A DNA stretch of 64,000 bases from the NCBI GenBank assembly GCA_040755295.1, contig JBFMBK010000002.1:1-64000 (forward strand), read 5' to 3'. The notes beneath the pieces were generated by a model. That model saw nothing but the letters and a program-made list of their open reading frames with translations. It was not told the DNA's origin and made no database searches. How positions within the stretch are numbered: position 1 is the stretch's first letter; the number at the start of each line of letters is the position of its first letter. Below, one piece after another: positions 1 through 7,825 of the stretch. Source of the DNA: Bacillota bacterium (GTDB lineage Bacteria > Bacillota > Desulfotomaculia > Desulfotomaculales > Ammonificaceae). The position numbers and the translations under genes were made by a program.

Positions 1-136
1 TTAATTCAGACGAGAGAGCTTCTTTTATTCTTTCGCTGAGCACCTTACTTTCTAATGTCCACACATCAATATAAATACCGTCGCTTTCGGCATCAGTAGA
101 TTTAGTCCATTCATCAGTGGTATAAATTCCTCTGAC

Positions 137-910
137 TTAGTGCTGTATAGGGTTGTCATTTTTTATATAAATCCAACGAGGTTTAAGCCAAGCCCTCAAA
201 GATGCTGCAACTGACTCGAATTTCGGTTCTACTAAACCAATGCCAACTTTTTGCCGAAGCAAGTCCTGTTCAAGCACGGAAAGGTTGTCATTAATGACCT
301 TCCGAAGCTGATTTACGGATTCTTGTCCTTCAATGTTGGAATTTGCGAGTTTTACTGCCGACATCACTTGTTCCTTTGCTTCATCTGTGTTTACGATGGA
401 ACCAAACAAAGTTGCCAGCTTGCCAGCTCGTGCAGGTTTTAATTCATTTTCCGCGTCTCTGAGTGCACCCAAATATGCAACTTGAATAGCCTCAAGGGTT
501 TCTGGTGAGATAGCATTCCCCTCAACAGGGCCACCCCATATTTGGTAACGTATTTTTTCTTTGCTGTCCGTTGTTTGAACGGTGTAATAACGAACATGAA
601 ATTCGCCTTTTGTTGTGTCCTCAGGGTTCCAAATCTCGAATAAATCTGGAGTTACTTCATCTAGATAAATATCAATAAAAGCCTCATTGCTTCGTATCCC
701 ACGGCTGTCCATATGGAAATCCGAGAGGTTGAAGTATATTTCCTTCCGATATGATGTAGCCGAAAAAACAAGCCTTAATGCGTCTACAAGGGCAGATTTG
801 CCGCAATTGTTTTCGCCAATAACCGCATTGACTCCCTTTTTAAAAGAAGCTGTAATGCCTTCGCTGTCAAATACTCTGAAATTGCGAATGCTTACTTTTG
901 AAATATACAT
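137..910 (-). pseudogene. Truncated OLD-family AAA ATPase
   Basis: The 257-residue product begins like the N-terminal ATPase half of OLD-type nucleases, with a Walker A motif GENNCGKSA near residues 33-41. In that family an SMC-like ATPase is followed by a Toprim nuclease domain, usually in a protein of over 500 residues acting on DNA in phage or plasmid defence. Here the frame stops just after residues LRAWLKPRW, before any Toprim domain. After the stop the same frame stays open for about 45 codons to the window edge, so this may be a nonsense mutation or a deletion junction. A near-consensus minus-strand promoter lies at 1125-1153. Nuclease function seems lost; an ATPase remnant could still be made. 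Confidence 0.6.
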
Positions 911-1124
911 TGGTTCATCTCACAAAGTCTCTATAATGTTTCCTGTCTGGTTTTACAGGTTTTTGAGCGTGACAGAGGACTGAGCGTGACAGGGGCGGTT
1001 CTTTGACACATCCTAGTTCGAAGTCCAATCATGCTTAGTTGATTGGTAGACATGCCTATCTTCGATCCCACAACTTTAACGGGAACCCCACCCGCTATAA
1101 AATGTCCTGTCAATTATTGCCGTT

Positions 1125-1153
1125 ATTATATAACTGGAATACAATGGTGTCAA
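1125..1153 (-). promoter_or_regulatory. Sigma-A promoter, repeated cassette copy 1
   Basis: Read on the minus strand this is TTGACA, 17 bases, then TATAAT: a perfect sigma-A match. It points toward the truncated OLD-type ATPase. The bases after the -35 box (CCATT) and the pyrimidine-rich block upstream of it recur at 7208, 9362 and 11363, so it belongs to a repeated promoter cassette. Confidence 0.75.
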
Positions 1154-1417
1154 CCTGAGGGGAAAAGCGCGGAGGACATTGCAGGAGTCAACTCTTGTTA
1201 TAAGAGCAATTCTCCTAATGACAACCCCTTTTCCCCTATGCTCGCTGGCGTTTGTCCCACAACGAGAGCTCTGCGGAGGGCCGGTTACGCGGACACGGCG
1301 AAGACTCGGCTAAGCGAACAGGCGCTCGCATCGTGCCGATAATTACGTTATTTGTTTGATTGGATGGAATAGCGGTGTCTACAGCCTAACCGGAAAACAT
1401 CGGAAAGGTAAAGCAAG

Positions 1418-1533
1418 GCTCTATAAGAGCGCCGTCGTTCGCTCCGAGGCAAGCCGATGTCGCGTCGGCCCGTAGCACTGCTCTCCGGTGGGATAACGCC
1501 AGCGGAGTTTTTTGGGACATTTTCCTCAAGGAG
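1418..1533. repeat. Unassigned structured repeat, copy A, with terminator-like hairpin
   Basis: This copy shares the core GGCAAGCCGATGTCGCGTCG and flanking sequence with copies at 2583 and 5880. On the plus strand the core contains a GCCGA/TCGGC hairpin. It is followed by a second hairpin (1483-1507, arms CTCCG/CGGAG and TGG/CCA) and six T residues at 1508-1513, which is the layout of a small RNA or leader with an intrinsic terminator. No plus-strand gene follows. I could not match it to a known riboswitch class. The rest of 911-1833 holds only the promoter at 1125 and no convincing coding sequence. Confidence 0.5.
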
Positions 1534-1833
1534 CCACATCATTAGGCAGCAAGCCTGACAACGCCAGACGAAGTTTCGCAACTCAGAGGAATCACTTTGG
1601 CCTGAAATTGGTTAATTGAATATGGTATCCCCGAGATTTCGTCTTGCGAAAATGAACCGGCCGAATTCAAAACTGAGGACAGATTCTGTTACAGTTGTCG
1701 ATTTTCTTCCCGGAAAAGGTGAAATCTTATCTGCGTTAGGAGTGGTAGTACAAGGGCAAAAGCAAAATATTATTTACAGGCCTCTCCTTCTCTCATGGCA
1801 CCCCTTCTCTCATGACTTGGCTAATATATTTAT

Positions 1834-2277
1834 TTAGCCGTAGTACTCTTCAGCATCTTTTTTAGTTCTATGAACCGTACCATATGGATGTTCAGGTGGC
1901 GCATATATAGAATACAATTTAATTGGTGTATGACCTATATTGATCAGATTGTGCCATTTACCAGCGGGTATTAATATTGCATAATTATCATACACTCTTT
2001 GCTGATAATACAGATTATCTTTTCTGTCTCCCATCATAACAAGACCTTGACCCTGTTCAATACGTATAAACTGATCGACGTAGGGATGCATCTCCAAACC
2101 TATATCATCTCCAACATTAATGCACATCAGGGTAAGCTGCAAATAGCTTCCTGTCCATAAAGCCGTACGGAAATTATTATTTCGTAAAGTAGCCTCCTCA
2201 ATGTTAACCACAAAGGGTTCTGACCCATAATCCCTTAATGGATTATAATTTGGATAGTTCTTATAATCATTATCCAT
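1834..2277 (-). CDS. Single-domain cupin protein
   Basis: This 147-residue protein has a single cupin beta-barrel: a first histidine-bearing motif around GLEMHPYVDQFIRIEQG and a second around PAGKWHNLINIGHTPI, with possible metal ligands His, His and Glu. The cupin is preceded by an Asn/Tyr-rich N-terminus typical of soluble proteins; there is no signal peptide or membrane segment. The start has a good ribosome binding site (AAGGAAG). Its codon use is more AT-rich than the surrounding DNA, which hints at transfer. The ligand or substrate cannot be told from sequence, since cupins include isomerases, dioxygenases and sugar-binding proteins. It stands alone between repeat-rich gaps. Confidence 0.8.
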   Translation of the reverse strand: MDNDYKNYPNYNPLRDYGSEPFVVNIEEATLRNNNFRTALWTGSYLQLTLMCINVGDDIGLEMHPYVDQFIRIEQGQGLVMMGDRKDNLYYQQRVYDNYAILIPAGKWHNLINIGHTPIKLYSIYAPPEHPYGTVHRTKKDAEEYYG

Positions 2278-2398
2278 ATTACTCTTCCTTCCATATATTT
2301 CATTATATAAATATCATATGCTCTATGTTTAGGAACTGTGAGCCTACCCCGTTTTGATCAACACAGGAAATGTTAACGCCGGTTTAGAATTACCGTAA

Positions 2399-2566
2399 AT
2401 CGCAATACGAAAATTACCGTTTAAGAAGATCTACATCCCCGATGTCGAATCAGCACCAATACCATTCGCCGTGGTGGAGGTGCCAAAGAAACTTGATCAG
2501 GGATGCGAAAAAGTGACAGGCTTGGCGCACCACATTTTCAAGTCGATCATGCTTAAGGAAAAGTGA
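2399..2566 (+). pseudogene. Unrecognised coding remnant
   Basis: From a TAA at 2396 the plus strand is open for 55 codons to TGA at 2564. The peptide has protein-like composition (for example KKIYIPDVESAPIPFAVVEV) but no start codon with a ribosome binding site. It reads like the 3' end of a gene whose 5' part has gone. I do not recognise the family. The gap 2278-2691 otherwise holds only this remnant and repeat copy B. Confidence 0.3.
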
Positions 2567-2582
2567 CATCCGACCTCTATTT

Positions 2583-2669
2583 AGGCAAGCCGATGCCGCC
2601 GTCGACATGTAGCACAGCTCTCATGGGGGATAATGCCAGCGCAATTTCCATGGGATTCCATAAGGAGGT
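2583..2669. repeat. Unassigned structured repeat, copy B
   Basis: This is the most diverged copy of the element at 1418 and 5880. It keeps GGCAAGCCGATG, the AGCAC..GCTCTC block and the GGGATAATGCCAGC block, but the T-run after the second hairpin is lost and the GCCGA/TCGGC stem carries a mismatch. It begins 22 bases beyond the stop codon of the minus-strand membrane protein gene. Confidence 0.45.
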
Positions 2670-2691
2670 TCTCTGGTTAGAGGCATCCAAT

Positions 2692-3222
2692 CTATGCCCG
2701 GTTTCCGGACGTTTGTTTCCCTCCGAACAGTTTTTCGGCAGGGCAGCCGATTTCTCTCTGTTTGCAGTACTTGCATGCAAAGGCGCCCCTGATGAGAGCG
2801 TTGCCGGTGAAGGAGAGTATGAACAGGGCCGCCACCAACGCCAGGAGCAGCCAGTCGAAGCTTTTTACCAGAAGGATGATTCCACTTACGGCCGGAACGA
2901 GAAAAACCAGGAAATCCGGCAGCATGGAAAGCCACGTAACGTCCCTGTCCGCGAATTTCTGCGGGTCGCCCCTGCGGCGCAGCAGAAAACACAGCTTGCC
3001 TTTGCCCAGTCCGCAGACCTTGCCGTAATAATAGCAGTTTACGCAGCTTCGTTTAAGGACTGTCGCCTCTACCCAGAGGCAGTACAGCAGGTACGCCGCG
3101 GCCGCCCAGACGCTGAACCCGACCAGGATGGCGGCCCCGAGGGCATAGATTGACATTGAAACCAGGTTGGCCAGCAGGGGTATCCATATCGGAAAGTTCT
3201 CGTAATTCTTCGTCGGTTTCAA
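2692..3222 (-). CDS. Cys-rich integral membrane protein, unknown function
   Basis: The 176-residue protein has about four membrane segments, in two pairs near residues 13-52 and 102-140. Between the pairs is a cysteine cluster (C60, C63, C70, C78), and after the last helix a second one (C150, C153, C160). Both would face the same side and could bind zinc or an iron-sulphur cluster. The start is TTG with GAGAGG upstream. It lies 23 bases downstream of the zinc-ribbon NlpC/P60-like gene, so the two are probably one operon. I do not recognise a named family. Confidence 0.7.
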   Translation of the reverse strand: MKPTKNYENFPIWIPLLANLVSMSIYALGAAILVGFSVWAAAAYLLYCLWVEATVLKRSCVNCYYYGKVCGLGKGKLCFLLRRRGDPQKFADRDVTWLSMLPDFLVFLVPAVSGIILLVKSFDWLLLALVAALFILSFTGNALIRGAFACKYCKQREIGCPAEKLFGGKQTSGNRA

Positions 3223-3245
3223 ACGTACTACCTCTCACATCTGTA

Positions 3246-3770
3246 TTATTCCTTTACCCGTCCAAAGCCGTGGATAAGCTGCCCCCACGTAGATTTTCCG
3301 TAGCCCCCTATCTGCTTGGTCGTGGATATAATGACCCCCTTGGAAAGAGAGGCGTGGACGAAGTATATCGTGCCGTCTTCCTTTACACCTACCACGATCC
3401 CGACATGGTTGATCCGACCCTGTCCGTCGTCGCTTATGAAGAAAATCAGGTCCCCTTTCGTCACCTTGTCCCGGTCTATTCTATCGATCTTTTTCGATTT
3501 CCATTGGGTAGCCACGCCTTCCGGGAGCTTCGCTTCCGGAAAACTGGTGACCACCAGGGTCGAACACGGCATTTCATTGTGGCTCATGCCCATTTTGGTG
3601 AGCGCGATGTCAACGGCTGCTTCGGCCTTTTCGGAACCTTTGGGGAAATGCCGGCTTATCCACTGCTTAGAATACGTGCTGAGACACCCGAGGCAGACAA
3701 ACGCCCCGCTCGGAACCGGCCTGACTTCGACTCCAGCCACACCGCACTCGATACAGTAACTTTCTCCCAT
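3246..3770 (-). CDS. Zinc-ribbon NlpC/P60-like cysteine peptidase
   Basis: The 174-residue protein begins with a CxxC...CxxC zinc ribbon (C6, C9, C26, C29). A C40-type fold follows, with Cys69 in MPCSTLVV as the likely nucleophile, His122 in RINHVGIVVG and a polar third position near H139 (YFVHAS). NlpC/P60 enzymes normally cut D-Glu-meso-DAP bonds in peptidoglycan outside the membrane, yet no signal peptide is visible, so this one may act in the cytoplasm, possibly on a non-wall substrate. It sits upstream of, and probably with, the Cys-rich membrane protein. The ribosome binding site is AGGGATGG. The fold assignment is from motif spacing only. Confidence 0.7.
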   Translation of the reverse strand: MGESYCIECGVAGVEVRPVPSGAFVCLGCLSTYSKQWISRHFPKGSEKAEAAVDIALTKMGMSHNEMPCSTLVVTSFPEAKLPEGVATQWKSKKIDRIDRDKVTKGDLIFFISDDGQGRINHVGIVVGVKEDGTIYFVHASLSKGVIISTTKQIGGYGKSTWGQLIHGFGRVKE

Positions 3771-4031
3771 TACACACCATCCCTGGTAAGTTTTCAGTAG
3801 CTTAGATGAGATGATTCTACACTAAAAAGCAAAAACCTCCGCCTTGAAGTGCAACCCTTCTTAAAAGACATGATAGAGACTAGACACATCTTTTTTGAGG
3901 AAAGAGGGGTGTCAAACCAGGCAGAAGAAAACGTAGGTTAAGAACTCAGATTACACTAGTCCGAACCGGAGAGCGCCCGATTGTTTTGAGGCGCTTAGCT
4001 ACGCATTCCCGGCTTTTTCAGCCCAGTATGT

Positions 4032-4196
4032 TTATTTGTGTCCTTTTCTTTCATACTCCCTCGCAAGTTTCAGAGCATCCGCCTCGGTCAGCCCGCTCTC
4101 AATCAGGAAAACGTTGCCGTTATCGTCTTTGCGCCAGACCGACCACATCGGCCTGTTAGCCTGAGTCACGGATCCGGAATCAGTGAACTTCATCAT
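4032..4196 (-). CDS. Small protein, paralogue of the gene at 9855, shortened by a stop
   Basis: The 54-residue product shares WSVWRKDDNGNVFLIESGL and the following TEADALKL segment with the protein at 9855-10088. After GHK the longer copy reads QTYWA, whereas here the Gln codon is TAA and the frame beyond still encodes TYWAEKAGNA. So this copy lost its tail by a CAA-to-TAA change. The domain looks like a small beta-hairpin plus helix, probably soluble. No strong ribosome binding site is visible, so it may be decaying. Function unknown. Confidence 0.55.
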   Translation of the reverse strand: MMKFTDSGSVTQANRPMWSVWRKDDNGNVFLIESGLTEADALKLAREYERKGHK

Positions 4197-4227
4197 AATT
4201 CATCTTAAACCTTCCGCTTCTCCCGCG

Positions 4228-4330
4228 TCAGCCGTGGAACTTGCCGTACGGCCCCTGCCACTTGGCCGCGATCCGTAGAAAAGGTTCGTAAAAGCCCCGG
4301 ATTGGTAATTCGTGGCCAGCATACGGACCT
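4228..4330 (-). pseudogene. 3' remnant of a DUF3795-type gene
   Basis: The minus strand encodes GFYEPFLRIAAKWQGPYGKF followed by HG and a stop. This matches the C-terminus of the intact DUF3795 gene at 6765-7115 (GYGPFLQIAAQWKRPYGKFHG). The cysteine-rich N-terminal part is absent, so only about 30 codons of an ancient duplicate remain, between the small protein at 4032 and the FN3 protein. Confidence 0.6.
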
Positions 4331-4372
4331 TAATCTCTTTTCCTAAAGGGGCAGGATACGATAAATCAAGGT

Positions 4373-5773
4373 TTACGGTGCCGGGTAGGTGACGGTCACC
4401 TCCTGGGTGGACGCGTTCCATTCCACCCGGCAACCCAGGGTCTCGGCGATAAACCTCAGCGGCAGCATCGTCCTCCCCGGAGGAACGATTAAGGGCGCGA
4501 CATTGTGGTTCAGCGGATCGATGTACTGTTCGGTCCCGTTGACGCCGGCCCGGTTCCGGCCGATGGAAAGCTCTATGGTTTTATCCCCCAGCACGATGGC
4601 AGCCCTCTGCGCGGCCGCGTTCCAGGTAACCCCGGCCCCCAGCGGTTCGGCCACATAGCGGATGGGCAGCAGGGTACGGCCTTCGCGGATCATCGGGACG
4701 GTATCCATCGTGTTCAGCGTACCGTTCACGTAGTACTCGGTGCTGCCGATGTAAAGGCGGATCACAGTGGATGTCGGCGGCGGGGACGGAGGCGGCGTCT
4801 GCGTTGTGGCGCCGGCTTCGTTGGAATCAGCGGACTCGCCGACGGTGTTATAAGCGCGTACTTTGTAGTAATATCTGGTCGAGGGGGATAGCCCCACGTC
4901 AAGATAGGACGTCTGGTTAGCCTCAAGCAAGGGCAGCGTTGTCCAGGCTTCGCCTTCCGTCTTCCTCATTATTTTAAATCCCGTTTCAACTGAGGAATTG
5001 TCCGTCCACGCAAGCGAGATCGAAGAGGAAGACTCGGCGGCAGCTGTAAGGTCCGAAGGGGCCGCCGGAGCGGTGGTAAAAGTATGCAGTCCCGGATACA
5101 GAATGCTGGGAATAGAGGTCGTGGCGTTTGCTTCATTGGAATAATCGGAATTACCGGCGGCATTATAGGCGCAGACCTTATAGTAATACTGGGTTGAAGG
5201 GGAAAGGCCCGTATTAAGATAAGACGTAACGTTAGCTCCTACCGGAGGCAGAGATACCCATGGTCCACCCGCCTTTTTAGTTAGAATCCTGAATCCCTGC
5301 TCATCCGAAGACCGATCGGTCCAACTGAGGGATATGGAAGTGGAAGATTCGGCGGTAGCCGTGAGGTTCGAGGGGGCAGCAGGGACATGTGCAATTGTGA
5401 AGCATGTATTGCTGGTATCAGCCTCAGCAATAGGCACGCCACTGATTTCGTAAGCGATCACCGTGATGCGGATTCTAGCCTGCGTTGTTAAAGGTATTTC
5501 GTCTCCGATAGTCCATGAGAAACTTCCGCCGGTAGTGCTGCCGATTGAGATCGGATAAATGTCTCCCCCGGTTGTAGATAAATTGATATGATGCTCCTTT
5601 TCGGGGGACAAAGTGTTCCAGGTAATGTTATACGTACGGCCTTTGGCTAAGATTTCTCCTCCGTCCGGATAAAGAAGCTCAATCCAATCGGCGTACGCCC
5701 GTCCCGGCATAACAAATCCCGCCAGAAAGACGCCGAACGCCACCAATAAAACGTACCGTTGCAACATTTTCAC
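4373..5773 (-). CDS. Secreted protein: Kre9/KNH-like, two FN3, copper-amine-oxidase-like C-domain
   Basis: A 466-residue exported protein. GTG at 5773 is chosen because GGAGGGG sits just upstream and a signal peptide (LQRYVLLVAFGVFLAGFV, cut near AYA) follows. Domains in order are a Kre9/KNH-like beta-domain (LLYPDGGEILAKGRTYNITW), two fibronectin type III domains starting PAAPSNL and PAAPSDL, a proline-rich linker, and a copper-amine-oxidase N-domain-like module with paired RTLLPIRYVAEPLG and RTMLPLRFIAETLG motifs. This last module is common on clostridial surfaces and is not enzymatic. It is probably an adhesive or wall-associated structural protein, and a paralogue lies at 15676. A possible minus promoter (TATTAT near 5807) lies between it and repeat copy C. 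Confidence 0.85.
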   Translation of the reverse strand: MKMLQRYVLLVAFGVFLAGFVMPGRAYADWIELLYPDGGEILAKGRTYNITWNTLSPEKEHHINLSTTGGDIYPISIGSTTGGSFSWTIGDEIPLTTQARIRITVIAYEISGVPIAEADTSNTCFTIAHVPAAPSNLTATAESSTSISLSWTDRSSDEQGFRILTKKAGGPWVSLPPVGANVTSYLNTGLSPSTQYYYKVCAYNAAGNSDYSNEANATTSIPSILYPGLHTFTTAPAAPSDLTAAAESSSSISLAWTDNSSVETGFKIMRKTEGEAWTTLPLLEANQTSYLDVGLSPSTRYYYKVRAYNTVGESADSNEAGATTQTPPPSPPPTSTVIRLYIGSTEYYVNGTLNTMDTVPMIREGRTLLPIRYVAEPLGAGVTWNAAAQRAAIVLGDKTIELSIGRNRAGVNGTEQYIDPLNHNVAPLIVPPGRTMLPLRFIAETLGCRVEWNASTQEVTVTYPAP

Positions 5774-5879
5774 ATCTACCCCTCCATTACTTAAAGAGTT
5801 GCCGAGTACGTTAATAATAGCATAATTCTGCCAAACGATAAACCGCATATTCGGAACAACCGGCGTTTTCTTAGAGCAG

Positions 5880-5995
5880 GGCTCCCTGAGCGTATAATCT
5901 TTCCTTCCAGGCAAGCCGATGTCGCGTCGGCCCGGGGCACTGCTATCATGTGCGACGCGCCGGCAGGTTTTTTTCCAGTGGTTTGCTGCAGGAGA
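5880..5995. repeat. Unassigned structured repeat, copy C, with T-run
   Basis: This third copy shares the 20-base core GGCAAGCCGATGTCGCGTCG exactly with copy A, has the upstream GGCTC/GAGCG hairpin, and ends in GGCAGG plus seven T residues (5968-5974) on the plus strand. It lies about 110 bases upstream of the start of the minus-strand FN3 gene. Read as minus strand it could be a leader, and read as plus strand a terminated small RNA. Confidence 0.5.
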
Positions 5996-6055
5996 GTTCC
6001 GAAATACAATAGTACAAATCGAGGGGGAAAGTGCAGATGATTGCATTATTCTGTT

Positions 6056-6729
6056 TTATGGCTTGCGCCCATAGGCCAGGATGATATCTGTGGTGATTTC
6101 TTTTACCGCTTTGCGCTCAAAAGCGTTTCTAAGCTTTTTCGCAACCGAGGGGACCTTGTCTGAAGGGACTTTTGCGTACCACCATGCCGATGAGGTGGCG
6201 GCAAAAAATTCGTATGCCTTGCCCCCATCCGCAAAGCTTTCTTTCCAAGTCAGCCGCCGGGTAGAGACGTCAGCCAGGCCGGCCATGCCGAACATGCGCG
6301 AAAGGTCTTTTTCCCGCCGCGGCCAGAATTCCACCCGGTAGCCTAGGGTGAGACTCTTGGGCATGGCCCTGAAGGTTATCTCAAAAGCTTCGCGGACAAA
6401 CTCAGGCCCGTGTGCCGCAACGGCGAGAGTGCCCCCCGGTTTGAGCACCCGGACCATTTCCCCGTGCCGCATCCCACATCCAGGACCGTTTTCCCGTCAA
6501 GCTGTGTGCGCTCCAGAAGTACCCGGGCTATCTCAGTGAAATGTTCGCGGCCGACGGCGTCGTAGCGAGCGACATCGTCCGTCACTACCCCGTCGTATCC
6601 CATCTTGATGCGCCGCTTCATGGCCGCCGTGTCTCTTGCGCCACCGGTAATCCAGGCAAGCGCATTGCTGAAGTCGGCCATAATCTTCGTCGCCGGCGAA
6701 AGCTTACCCGTCCAGAAAACCGGCGGCAT
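6056..6729 (-). pseudogene. Class I SAM methyltransferase broken by internal deletion
   Basis: The N-terminal part starts at ATG 6729 behind AAGGGGGAG and runs to SAM motif I (VLDVGCGTG), then changes frame. The C-terminal part resumes in another frame at EMVRVLKPGGTLAVAA, the motif normally found some 60-70 residues later, and runs to the stop at 6056. A segment that should contain motifs II and III is therefore missing and the frames are out of register near 6470. The protein would be inactive. It resembles Methyltransf_11/UbiE-like enzymes. The DUF3795 gene is directly upstream, so the two were one operon. Confidence 0.75.
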
Positions 6730-6764
6730 GCCGCTCTCCCCCTTTGTCGTTAAGCACACTTTTT

Positions 6765-7115
6765 TCAGCCGTGAAACTTTCCATACGGCCTTTTCCACTG
6801 GGCCGCGATCTGCAGAAAAGGCCCGTACCCGCGGCTTCTGATAAACTCCGCGGATTCCCTGTACTTTTTATATTTGTGACCTTTCTTGCCGTAAAAACCC
6901 TGGATGATGCCGCACGAGAGATAGTCGGGACAGTCGGCGCAAGTGCGTTGGGCGCCGAGTTTTCCGATACAGCAGACCTTCATTCTGCACCTGGCCTTGG
7001 CGAGGTCCCTTACGCCGGTGTCGTAACCCGACTTGCAGCCCCTGCACCTGCCCTCCGTAAGCTCGCGGCACGTGCCGCAATACGCGGCGCAGCACCCGAT
7101 CTTGGTCAACGGCAT
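6765..7115 (-). CDS. DUF3795 Cys-rich protein
   Basis: A 116-residue soluble protein with 13 cysteines, in the pattern CCAAYCGTC, CRGCKSGY, CRMKVCC and CADCPDY, typical of DUF3795. These proteins probably bind zinc; their role is not known. The C-terminus (GPFLQIAAQWKRPYGKFHG) is the segment duplicated as a remnant at 4228. It has an AGGAGGT ribosome binding site and a strong promoter at 7208-7237. The downstream methyltransferase is broken. Confidence 0.75.
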   Translation of the reverse strand: MPLTKIGCCAAYCGTCRELTEGRCRGCKSGYDTGVRDLAKARCRMKVCCIGKLGAQRTCADCPDYLSCGIIQGFYGKKGHKYKKYRESAEFIRSRGYGPFLQIAAQWKRPYGKFHG

Positions 7116-7207
7116 GGCGTGTTACCTCCTAAGTTGTCCTCTTTAATCATATTGGGAACGGAACTTATTCCCGATAATGTGAGCTTCCTGTCAAATTCTT
7201 AACCGTT

Positions 7208-7237
7208 ATTATACATTTTGGTAAAGAATGGCGTCAA
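7208..7237 (-). promoter_or_regulatory. Sigma-A promoter, repeated cassette copy 2
   Basis: On the minus strand this is TTGACG, 18 bases, TATAAT, about 90 bases before the DUF3795 start. It shares the GCTTTTCCC block upstream of the -35 box and CCATTC downstream of it with the copies at 1125 and 9362. Confidence 0.75.
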
Positions 7238-7825
7238 CCCGCTGGGAAAAGCGCGGGATAATCAACATGCCGAACCGAGGACTCAGCGTAAACAAATCAC
7301 GACATCGGAGTATTTTTTTAAAGTGGTTGATTGACCGGACGCGGTTTTCTCCATCTACCGACAAATTTGCTTTTAGATGTGGTTGTAACCTCTTAGTAAA
7401 CCTCCCTTTCCAGGTTGTTCTTTGCCTTTTGCGATAAGGCGGCTTACGCCGGTAGCACCCCCTTTCCAGGCGCTTAATCCGTTTCAGCTTCCCTTTAATT
7501 TTATGGGTTTTAAATCAGCATCAACCTTTAGTCCTATTTCCCAAGGGTCGTCTGAAGAAATTTTTTAAGACTTTCGGCCTGTTGGTTGATTATCGGCGTT
7601 GGCTTATAATTGATAAAAACTTAGTGCTGTCAACATAAGGTATTTACATTTTTATAATGGTAGTAAATGTACATTTATGTAGTATATAGTATATATATCC
7701 ATCTTTCAAGGAGGGGATGCGATACGAATATATCAAAATAATATTTGACGAGGCATGATGCCATGACCCGTAAGCATGAAATGTCAGCGAATAAGCGACA
7801 TAACAAAAAGGAGGAAGATAAGATA
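7238..7825. other. Intergenic region with palindrome, no gene
   Basis: I see no coding sequence here. There is a perfect 14-base palindrome TAAATGTACATTTA at 7664-7677, directly after a TATAAT at 7653-7658 on the plus strand, which could be an operator for the secreted hydrolase downstream. CCCTTTCCAGG is repeated near 7405 and 7460. A strong AGGAGGGG lies at 7709, but no clear reading frame uses it. Confidence 0.4.

Noticed and set aside
1043-1342. Plus-strand frame of 99 codons
   Set aside because: It spans the antisense of the promoter cassette and has no ribosome binding site or recognisable domain.
1418-1533. Repeat copies A-C as a known riboswitch (GEMM/c-di-GMP-I, B12, c-di-AMP, SAM, TPP, ykkC)
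   Set aside because: The plus strand AGGCAAGCCGATG resembles part of a B12 core but the CCGCCACTG block and B12 3' end are absent; none of the other hallmarks fit. Left unassigned.
1348-1581. Minus-strand frame of 77 codons over repeat copy A
   Set aside because: It shares a short peptide (GRRDIGLP) with the frame through repeat copy C only because both read through the same repeat; it has no ribosome binding site and no protein character.
1616-1837. Plus-strand frame of 73 codons
   Set aside because: No ribosome binding site and no recognisable domain; it runs antisense into the end of the cupin gene.
4200-4433. Minus-strand frame of 77 codons overlapping the FN3 gene end
   Set aside because: The real similarity (to DUF3795) is in another frame of the same DNA; this frame has no homologous pattern.
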